From the NCBI GenBank assembly GCA_016840025.1, contig JAEOTF010000501.1:1-23776 (forward strand): 23,776 bases of DNA, in the 5' to 3' direction. The stretch is from Candidatus Hodarchaeota archaeon (lineage in GTDB: Archaea; Asgardarchaeota; Heimdallarchaeia; Hodarchaeales; YT1-039). Each line of letters begins with the position of its first letter. Position 1 is the first letter of the stretch. A program made the translations under genes and the position numbers. The notes beneath the pieces were generated by a model. The model did not search any database and was not told the DNA's origin. It saw only the letters and a program-made list of their open reading frames with translations. This document shows positions 15,180 through 21,502 of this stretch, in pieces.

Positions 15180-15722
15180 TTGACTCGCGCTGTTGAAGCC
15201 ATCACTGCTCAATTTAAAGAATTAGCTTTGTCTCATAAATTCTCTAAGGCAATTGAAGATGCTTTTATCTTAGCTTTAACTTCTCACGAAGGACAGACCC
15301 GTAAATTTTCTAATGAGCCCTATATTATGCATCCACTTCGTGTAATGCAAAAGTTATTGCCATTGAATCCAAGTGATGAACTTCTCATCACAGCGCTCCT
15401 TCATGATGTGGTAGAGGATACTGCTACGACTCTTAAAGAAATTGAGACACAATTTGGCTCAAAAGTTGCAGCAATGGTAAAAGGGCTAACTAAAACAGGT
15501 AAAGAGTCACCGATTATAATTTTAGAAAGAGCAGCCCAAAAAACCCCTGAGGTATTACTAATTAAAATTAGTGATAGATTGGATAATCTTACAGACATAG
15601 ACAAATTAGCTGAAAAAACCAAACGGCGTTACGCGACAGAACAACACCAACTGCTCGAACTAATTGAAAAGTTCAAGATTGAAGGCTCTCTTATAGAAGA
15701 ACTAAAGAAATCCCACTTTTAG
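15180..15722 (+). CDS. Stand-alone HD hydrolase of the SpoT/MESH1 type
   Basis: This 180-residue protein is only the metal-dependent HD domain of Rel/SpoT proteins. Bacterial domains of this kind remove pyrophosphate from (p)ppGpp; the animal homolog MESH1 also acts on NADPH. Motifs: SHEGQTRKFSNEPYIMHP with metal ligand His51, LLHDVVEDT with His75-Asp76 and catalytic Glu79-Asp80, and KISDRLDN with Asp132. The 24-residue spacing from His51 to His75 matches RelSeq. No synthetase or TGS domain is attached and none is elsewhere in the window. TTG 15180 is taken as the start because GGGG lies 9 bases before it and the next Met is at residue 50. It is cytosolic; the substrate is uncertain. Confidence 0.9.
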   Translation: MTRAVEAITAQFKELALSHKFSKAIEDAFILALTSHEGQTRKFSNEPYIMHPLRVMQKLLPLNPSDELLITALLHDVVEDTATTLKEIETQFGSKVAAMVKGLTKTGKESPIIILERAAQKTPEVLLIKISDRLDNLTDIDKLAEKTKRRYATEQHQLLELIEKFKIEGSLIEELKKSHF

Positions 15723-15797
15723 TAATAAAGTATGATAATTTACGCTTAAAACGATGTTTAATATCAAAATTACCTCTTTTAGTAAAAGGGAAAAAAA

Positions 15798-16073
15798 ATG
15801 GCAAAAATTAAAGTCACTGTCGAACGAATAGACGGGTATTGTAACTTACCCATGCTGGTGGGAGATTATTTCTATCTAGAAGACTCAAAACTCTACACTC
15901 CAGAGAACCCCATTTGTATGTGGGCTTTACAAAGTATGATGCCCATCTTTCCTATTTTCTACGAGCAATCAAAGCTAGAAGATCACCATTGGGCAAAAAA
16001 AGTTACCCATTTTTCATGTCCTGATCCAAAGGGACAGGTATTGTATCGACTGGAGCTGATCGACGATGATTAA
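15798..16073 (+). CDS. TIGR04076-like protein of the AOR operon
   Basis: This 91-residue protein has the layout of the uncharacterised TIGR04076 family: an opening strand IKVTVERIDGYC (Cys15), a VGDYF turn, a second Cys40 in PICMWALQSMMPIFP, and a late FSCPDP motif with Cys74. The three Cys positions are the usual conserved ones and may bind metal. AGGG lies about 9 bases before the ATG. Its stop overlaps the ferredoxin start by 8 bases (16066-16073), so it is translationally coupled to the AOR electron-transfer subunit. That placement suggests a role in AOR maturation, cofactor handling or electron transfer; no function is established for the family. Confidence 0.82.
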   Translation: MAKIKVTVERIDGYCNLPMLVGDYFYLEDSKLYTPENPICMWALQSMMPIFPIFYEQSKLEDHHWAKKVTHFSCPDPKGQVLYRLELIDDD

Positions 16074-16584
16074 AGTTAATATAAGCAAATGTACTGGATG
16101 CCGGATGTGTGAAACCGCGTGCTCTTTCTATCATACGGGGAGAGTGAACAGGAACTTATCCCGTATTAAGGCTGTGAATTTATATGAAATAGGGATAGAC
16201 TATCCTGTGGTTTGTGTCCATTGTAGCGAAAGATACTGTCTCGATTGTCCTGCTGACGCAATAACAATAGGACAACAGGGACAAATAATGATATCACCTA
16301 CTTTATGCACGCTTTGTGGAAAGTGTGAGAAAAGATGTCCGATAGGGGCAATTGAACTATTCAATGATATTGTCTATGTTTGTGATCTATGTGGAGGAAC
16401 TCCTAAGTGTGTAGAGGTCTGTACAGAGAAAGCTCTTAACTACCTTCCTAAAAAAATTGAGAAAATTTCATTGGTCGAGATTAAGAAAGATATTAAGAAA
16501 CTGAACCCTAGTGAAAAGAGAGTACATTACACTAAGAAGACAGGGAGAAAACTAAGGGCAACATGGAGGAATCAGAATGCTTAA
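16066..16584 (+). CDS. Four-cluster ferredoxin, AOR electron-transfer subunit
   Basis: The 172-residue protein has 16 cysteines arranged for four [4Fe-4S] clusters: Cys9-12-15-19, 50-53-58-61, 81-84-87-91 and 106-109-115-119. This is the HycB/AorB/DmsB-like pattern, in which the protein takes electrons from a catalytic subunit and passes them on. The basic C-terminal tail (about 130-172, rich in Lys/Arg) lacks Cys and may dock to a partner. No Tat signal is present, so it is cytosolic. It overlaps both neighbours by 8 bases. Arginine codons are mostly AGA/AGG (8 of 10 by my count), unlike kptA (about 6 of 18), which hints that the operon was acquired. Confidence 0.93.
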   Translation: MIKVNISKCTGCRMCETACSFYHTGRVNRNLSRIKAVNLYEIGIDYPVVCVHCSERYCLDCPADAITIGQQGQIMISPTLCTLCGKCEKRCPIGAIELFNDIVYVCDLCGGTPKCVEVCTEKALNYLPKKIEKISLVEIKKDIKKLNPSEKRVHYTKKTGRKLRATWRNQNA

Positions 16585-18370
16585 CTTTGCTTACAGCGGC
16601 AAGATCCTCAGAGTTGACCTCACTGAAAGACGTTACAGAGTTGAAAAACTTGAGAAGTCATGGATTAGAAATGTCATTGGTGGACGAGCAGCGAATTCTA
16701 AAAGACTGTACGAGGAATTAAATCCAAACTGCGATCCATTAGGATCTAAAAATATGCTTATTTTTGGTATTGGTCCATTAACTGGCTCTTTGTTGCCTGC
16801 TTCTGCATATTTTACAGTATCCGCAAAATCACCCCTAACTGGGATACTAGGTGATTCAGCAGCAGGGGGACAGTTTGGAGCTGAGATGAAACTTACAGGA
16901 TTCGATCAGATCATCATTTCTGGCAAAGCAGACAATCTAATGTATTTAATGATTTCAGATTCAGAGGTGGAGTTCATTGATTGTCCACAATATAAAGGAA
17001 AAACTATTGTGGATGTTACACAGGATATTCGAAAAGAAAAAAGGGATTTTTCGATTCAGGTTGCAGCAATAGGAGTTGCGGGGGAGAATCAGGTGTTATT
17101 TTCAACGGTCGTCTCCAGTGGAAATAGAGTCAACGGTCGTACTGGTATGGGAGCAGTCATGGGTTCAAAAAATTTGAAGGCTGTTGCAGTACGAGGTACG
17201 AACTCCGTGGAATTAGCGGAACCCCTTGCTTTCTTAGATGAAGTGAAACAGCTCAAAAAAGATATAATTAACCATGAGGATTATTCTAGAAGATATAAGC
17301 TCGGAACCACTAGGTTAATGACCGCTTTAAACAGTATAGGAATATTACCCACCAATCATTTCCAAGAAGGGGTTTGTGATTATGTAGATAAAATATCTGG
17401 GGAACGATTGGCGGAAATTTATAAGGTAAAGAATAAAAGTTGTTTTAACTGCAGTGGACACTGTTCAAGATATTATATATGTGGAAACATAGAAGCAGAA
17501 GGGCCTGAATATGAAACCCTCTGTGCTTTTACATCTAGAATAGGAGGAGATAACATAAAATTCGCGTTAGAAATGAACTATTACCTAAATCAGATGGGGT
17601 TGGATTCTCTGTCTACTTGTGAAATAATTGGATGGTTAATGGAATGTCAGGAGAAAGGACTTATAAAACCAGAGGAAGTAGGAGGAATCAAGATTTCCTG
17701 GGGGGAGATAGAGAAAGTGAGAGAAATTGTAGAAATGATTACATACCGGAAAGGAATTGGTAATCAACTCGCTGAGGGAGCAACTAAGTTCGCCCAACAG
17801 TTTAGCGAAGAAGTAAAGAAACTTGTTATGCAAGTAAAAGGATTGGACATTATTTGTGGCGACCCTCGGGGAATTAAGGCATATGGCTTAACTTATGCTG
17901 TTGCTTCAAGGGGGGGAGATCATCTAAGGGCAGAACCCTATTTTGAACTCACAGAACGGTGGGATGTAGCTAAGGAACGTTTTGGGACAGAAAAAGCTGC
18001 TGATAGGCTTGCAGAAGAAGGAAAAGCAGCATTGGTGACCTATTCGGAAAAAATTGCATTACTAACCGACTGTCTTACAATGTGCAAAAATTTGGGGCTC
18101 TGTATGGATCTGTTAAACTTTGAAAATACTTCAAGGCTTCTCACTTATGGTACAGGAATAGAATATACTCCCGAATATCTGAAGAAAATACTGGGTGAAT
18201 GTATAGAAAGAGATTTCCAACTTAACAAAAAATTTGGTTTAAGGAGAGAAGACGATACGCTACCCGAGAGATTTCTTAAAGAATCATTACCCCGGGGACC
18301 GACAAAAGGATCTGTTGTGGATATTACAACAATGGTTAATGAATACTACCGATTGCATAATCGTAATTAG
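16577..18370 (+). CDS. aor: Tungsten-dependent aldehyde:ferredoxin oxidoreductase
   Basis: AOR-family enzymes oxidise aldehydes to carboxylic acids at a tungsten bis-pterin and pass electrons through a [4Fe-4S] cluster. The 597-residue protein has the full layout: the N-terminal domain with GGRAANSKRLYEE and FGIGPLTGSLLPASAYFTV, the pterin-binding GRTGMGAVMGSKNLKAV (187-203), and the cluster motif C-x2-C-x3-C (Cys289, 292, 296). The fourth ligand is probably in the CLTMCKNLGLC segment. The GDPRGIKAYGL and RGGDHLRAE phrases and a C-terminal RREDDTLPERF are also present. It is translated from an ATG overlapping the ferredoxin stop by 8 bases, so the two probably form one complex. The subfamily (AOR, FOR, GAPOR or other) and the substrate cannot be told. 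No pterin-synthesis gene is nearby. Confidence 0.95.
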   Translation: MLNFAYSGKILRVDLTERRYRVEKLEKSWIRNVIGGRAANSKRLYEELNPNCDPLGSKNMLIFGIGPLTGSLLPASAYFTVSAKSPLTGILGDSAAGGQFGAEMKLTGFDQIIISGKADNLMYLMISDSEVEFIDCPQYKGKTIVDVTQDIRKEKRDFSIQVAAIGVAGENQVLFSTVVSSGNRVNGRTGMGAVMGSKNLKAVAVRGTNSVELAEPLAFLDEVKQLKKDIINHEDYSRRYKLGTTRLMTALNSIGILPTNHFQEGVCDYVDKISGERLAEIYKVKNKSCFNCSGHCSRYYICGNIEAEGPEYETLCAFTSRIGGDNIKFALEMNYYLNQMGLDSLSTCEIIGWLMECQEKGLIKPEEVGGIKISWGEIEKVREIVEMITYRKGIGNQLAEGATKFAQQFSEEVKKLVMQVKGLDIICGDPRGIKAYGLTYAVASRGGDHLRAEPYFELTERWDVAKERFGTEKAADRLAEEGKAALVTYSEKIALLTDCLTMCKNLGLCMDLLNFENTSRLLTYGTGIEYTPEYLKKILGECIERDFQLNKKFGLRREDDTLPERFLKESLPRGPTKGSVVDITTMVNEYYRLHNRN

Positions 18371-18440
18371 GAAAATAAGCATGACAGAGATACAACTTGG
18401 CAAAACGGAAGATCTGTTACATTCGTTATAGGGATGGTCT

Positions 18441-18605
18441 ATGAGTATTGAAGATTTGATTTCTGAGGCCACAAATATTGTCCAAAAAGATCTTCAAGAT
18501 CTTCTAGACATGAATAAAGTTCGGTTTGGTCTAAAAAATAGTCTTGTGATTGATCTTCGCTATAGAAAACTAAATCCGAGAAACGCTTTTAAGTTGGCAA
18601 GCTGA
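18441..18605 (+). CDS. Small orphan ORF after aor, function unknown
   Basis: It encodes 54 residues with a helical N-terminus (IEDLISEATNIVQKDLQDLLD) and a strand-like C-terminus (VRFGLKNSLVIDLRYRKLN). GGGATGG lies a few bases before the ATG, a weak ribosome-binding site. It could be a small gene or the truncated front of a longer one. The abrupt end and the gene debris that follows favour truncation. No family recognised. Confidence 0.4.
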   Translation: MSIEDLISEATNIVQKDLQDLLDMNKVRFGLKNSLVIDLRYRKLNPRNAFKLAS

Positions 18606-18663
18606 CTTATTAATGTCCTCTAGAAGAGAATTTTGTTCTGGATGGTTTAATGAAGGTGGAAAT

Positions 18664-19110
18664 ATGGTAAAAAAGAGATTAATTGTCTACTTCTTTTTAA
18701 TATTTGCATTATTCATCCTAACGTCTATATTTTATCCTAATACTCCAACATCAGTCTCAGCAACAACTTTTACTTGGCCTAGTGATGGGCAATGGACTGT
18801 AGAGATCTATGATGGGGATGATGGCGGCTACACCCCTGCGGGGTATGATATATTAAGTGTTTATAGCTTCTCGGACACAAATCACATTTTTGTCCGGATC
18901 ACAATTATGAGTAGCAGCGCCCCCGCTTATTATGTGGAAGATGTCTTTGCAGTAATTTTTGATACTGACACCGATGACACCGATGGCAGAGTCTATATCA
19001 CTGAAAAAATCACTATTGTATTCTTTTTTCATCTCATTAACATTAGCCTGTGCATTGTTCGTTCATTTCCAGACGGTAGTCTTCATCAGTCTTCTATTAT
19101 TTACAACTAG
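18664..19110 (+). pseudogene. Truncated secreted beta-domain protein
   Basis: ATG 18664 has GAAGGTGG 4-12 bases before it. The product has a clear signal peptide (MVKKRL, then a hydrophobic run, cut near SVSA). A soluble domain follows with alternating strands and Asp-rich turns (EIYDGDDGG, DTDTDDTDGR). The domain stops abruptly near 19000. The frame then runs into FFFHLINISLC, which is a shadow of the membrane-protein frame, and ends at 19110. Shifting by one base at the A6 run (19004-19009) joins it directly to the membrane protein. The domain pattern (beta-rich, ending in a D-x-D turn) resembles the start of the secreted protein at 21499. It is probably a fragment of a secreted protein broken by recombination. 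Confidence 0.55.
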
Positions 19111-20226
19111 TCTTGATTTCTATATTATTAACAGAAGGATAATGGCTATATACAAGAGAGTAATAATATACTGCGTCTTTTGTGTCGTAACCTTCAGTAC
19201 ATTCTTCTCTCTCTTCTTCTATTTCCATTGGTGGGAGAAAATGACTCAAGGAACTCTGCAATGGGATCAAGTCTATTCAATTTCCTATTACACATGGGGA
19301 TACGAGGATGTCAGGCGATGGTCTCTACTAGCTGATGAACTAACCATTTCACGTATTATATCGTTTTTCAGGAAGTTTTTCACTTCCTACCTCCGAAGTG
19401 TCATTCAACGCCCTTTTTTTTATGTTCTCCAATTTTTCGGATCTGTCTTTCATACCGATCCCTTCCTATTTCTTTGGATTTTTCTTTCTGTCCCTGCAAT
19501 ACTCCTTTTTCTTGTTCCACCCCTCTTAATATTTCGATTTATCAGGAAGAAGAATAAGCGAAATATCGAGCATAGGCAATTCTGGATGCTTCTTGTAATA
19601 TGGACAGGGATGATTTCAAACATGACCTTAACATTTCTTTACGACCCAGCGACTCTTGAACGATGGGTTAGTATAACCCCCTTCCTTTCATTGACTTTGG
19701 GGTACTCTTTGAAATTGATAAAACAATTGCCATTTAATCTGAGATCTCTGCCTTCCCAAGCTCTTTTGAGAAGAGTTCAACAGCTCTCCTATCGAAGAAC
19801 TCTGGTCACAATTTTGTTAGTGGCGTTATCCTTACAAATAATTACCTTTGCTCCCTTTTATCCATTTATTATGAAGATGGGGAGATCATTACCTTATTAG
19901 ATGACTCTCCATGTCTTGTGTTAACAGGTTCTTTCAAGGACAATCCAGGTTTAGCGCTTGATAGTAATAACATTGATGTTATTTATTATCATCATAATGA
20001 GAAAATCTTTCATATTACACGAAATAAAGAGGTATACGAGATCAACTTCACTGCACTTCTAGAAGAAATTGTCAATTCAACCTCTTCAAATATACCTTGT
20101 TATATCCACACTTCATTTAGTGATATAAGTCTTCTTGACGAGAGTATTCAAGAATATGACTTATATAGACAATATTTTAAGAAATTGGACAATGGAAGAA
20201 CCTTATATATTCTAGAAAGGGAGTAG
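19004..20226 (+). pseudogene. C-terminal remnant of a polytopic membrane protein, GT-C-like, frameshifted
   Basis: From about 19004 the +2 frame encodes several hydrophobic helices (LLYSFFISLTLACALFVHF, VVFISLLLFTTSL, FLFLWIFLSVPAILLFLV) and the loop YDPATLERWVSITPF, as in the C-terminal part of GT-C/PMT-type glycosyltransferases. The N-terminal half with the catalytic acidic loop is missing. The frame ends at 19900. At the T4 run (19856-19859) a -1 shift continues it into the other frame as SIYYEDGEIITLLDDSP and on to 20226, a plausible C-terminal soluble domain. The piece is thus truncated in front and has one frameshift inside. Assembly indels in homopolymers are an alternative for the shifts. 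The GT-C assignment is tentative. Confidence 0.5.
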
Positions 20227-20272
20227 TTGAACTTAGAATATTATAAGCCTAAACTCTAAGATAATTCTGAAT

Positions 20273-20286
20273 CTTCCTATTGGAAG
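20273..20286. repeat. 5-bp hairpin between convergent genes
   Basis: CTTCC, spacer TATT, GGAAG. It lies between the membrane-protein relic and the minus-strand gene, where a terminator is expected, but it is short enough to be chance. Confidence 0.3.
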
Positions 20287-20316
20287 TAGGATAATGTGAC
20301 GAGTTTAGATGATAAA

Positions 20317-20658
20317 TCAAACTGATTGGTGCTTTGATATACGGGTTAAGAACAATTGACGAGTATATGGAGTGAGAAAGTTCATGATAATGTCTTCTAA
20401 TATTATAAGTTGTAATTCGACCTTACGTGGTAATTGTGATCCTGTTAAACTTTCCATTAATCCTTTGAAGGCTCTAATTGTTTCTTGATCCCTACTACTA
20501 AAAATCGGATCATTCTCACGTAAATCTGGGTATTCTGCTTTTTCACGTAATTCTTCAGCAGTGTATTCTTTACTTATGTTTTCTTTCATTTTTTTAATCA
20601 ATTTCTTAGGATAATGTTCGAATAATTTACTTTCATCCAATAATTCTTTTTTATCCAT
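20317..20658 (-). CDS. Small charged helical protein, function unknown
   Basis: This is a 113-residue protein, strongly charged and helical (KKLIKKMKENI, AEELREKAEYP, QETIRAFKGLMESL, VELQLIILEDIIMNFL). There is no Cys, signal peptide or membrane segment. AGGTGA (20664-20669) lies 5 bases before ATG 20658 and is the likely ribosome-binding site. The GTG inside that motif (20667) would add only three residues and is probably not the start. No family recognised. It is isolated on the minus strand in a region of debris and short ORFs; a DNA- or RNA-associated or toxin/antitoxin role cannot be shown. Confidence 0.7.
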   Translation of the reverse strand: MDKKELLDESKLFEHYPKKLIKKMKENISKEYTAEELREKAEYPDLRENDPIFSSRDQETIRAFKGLMESLTGSQLPRKVELQLIILEDIIMNFLTPYTRQLFLTRISKHQSV

Positions 20659-20781
20659 CTTTATCACCTTTTTCTTTTAATTCCAAGTGGCATGCAGAAT
20701 TAAATTGCACTTTTTGTTAATAGGATAAATACGTTCTGCTAGTTTATCCTGTTGAATACTTGGTAGGTCAACTCAACTTGT

Positions 20782-20859
20782 TCATTTAGTACACCCTGAA
20801 AATAGAAGTGTAAGGAGTACCAGATCCCAAATAATCGGATTTAAGTGCCATTTACGCAT
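20782..20859 (-). CDS. Hydrophobic microORF with a perfect Shine-Dalgarno
   Basis: It encodes 25 residues, MRKWHLNPIIWDLVLLTL then LFSGCTK, resembling a lipoprotein signal peptide with a lipobox-like F-S-G-C. AGGAGG (20868-20873) lies 8 bases before the ATG, the best match in the window. It could be a real microprotein, or the surviving signal-peptide end of a lost secreted protein. Confidence 0.45.
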   Translation of the reverse strand: MRKWHLNPIIWDLVLLTLLFSGCTK

Positions 20860-21183
20860 GTTTCAAACCTCCTCATCCGCCTATCGATGTCTCAACTGAC
20901 ATAGAATTAGCAAATATCGCTGTTAGGGGCAATGGAACTCGATCAGACCCGTATTTCGGCTTTCGGTAGAGATTAAGAATGAGGGAAGAGAGAGTGCTTT
21001 ATTAGCATTTTCTTTATATTTGAACGATATAATTTGAGGAACAAGTAGTGATTGAAGATAAGCGGTCGTTTCCATTAACAGTGTACGCGAAAAAGAGAGG
21101 GGAGATTGCTTACTCCTTGAGATCTAATTGCGGAGATATTATATCAAGCCATAAAATCAGAATAAAAGAATAGGAGCATATCA
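20860..21183. other. Sparse spacer
   Basis: I see no gene beyond the microORF's ribosome-binding site. A TATA-like TTTATATT at 21013-21020 could drive the plus-strand genes that follow, though it lies about 160 bases upstream of the first ATG. No tRNA or structured RNA is recognised. Confidence 0.3.
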
Positions 21184-21282
21184 ATGAGTATCTTTATTAG
21201 AGCCTTTATTCCCATTGTACACTCTTCTTACTACTATAAACGATTAAAAGAGAGTAAGTTGGGATCTAATATTGATAAATGA
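21184..21282 (+). CDS. 32-residue ORF heading the last operon
   Basis: The product begins MSIFIRAFIPIV and ends basic (YYYKRLKESKLG). GGAG (21173-21176) lies 7 bases before ATG. Its end overlaps the start of the next ORF. It may be a leader peptide, a small gene, or the first part of a frameshifted longer gene with the 21272 ORF. Confidence 0.35.
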   Translation: MSIFIRAFIPIVHSSYYYKRLKESKLGSNIDK

Positions 21283-21502
21283 TAATCAGTCCTACGTAAC
21301 GAATTGTGTTCGATATCCAGATGGATTTCGGGGTTTTAACACTAGTGATTGGAGACGAATACGTCTTATTCGTCAGGCTCCGTACTACTCTTATACTATT
21401 CAGTTTAAGACCAAACCATCTGGCATACCCATTCATTTCGTATTCCCTGTTGAACCTGCTGATTTAATTTTCATAAAAACGGATAGTGATGACGAATTAT
21501 GA
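21272..21502 (+). CDS. Small beta-rich protein upstream of the secreted protein
   Basis: The TTG start at 21272 is preceded by GGGA (7 bases). The 76 residues are rich in aromatic residues and strands (WRRIRLIRQAPYYSYTIQFK, IPIHFVFPVEPADLIFIK) and end acidic (DSDDEL). There is no signal peptide or membrane helix. The stop overlaps the next ATG as ATGA, so it is translationally coupled to the secreted protein. No family recognised. A real start farther upstream, through a frameshift with the 32-residue ORF, is possible. Confidence 0.5.
   Translation: MINDNQSYVTNCVRYPDGFRGFNTSDWRRIRLIRQAPYYSYTIQFKTKPSGIPIHFVFPVEPADLIFIKTDSDDEL

Noticed and set aside
18381..18431. 16-residue ORF just after aor
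   Set aside because: Too short, no ribosome-binding site of note and no motif; probably chance.
18959..19900. Treating the 313-residue membrane frame as an independent gene starting at TTG 18959 or ATG 18983
   Set aside because: Its first residues overlap the Asp-rich coding sequence of the upstream frame and look like a shadow of it. No ribosome-binding site is seen, and the frame ends in the middle of what reads as one protein at the T4 run.
20860..21183. tRNA or other structured RNA in the sparse spacer
   Set aside because: No T-loop consensus, acceptor pairing or snoRNA-type boxes could be lined up.
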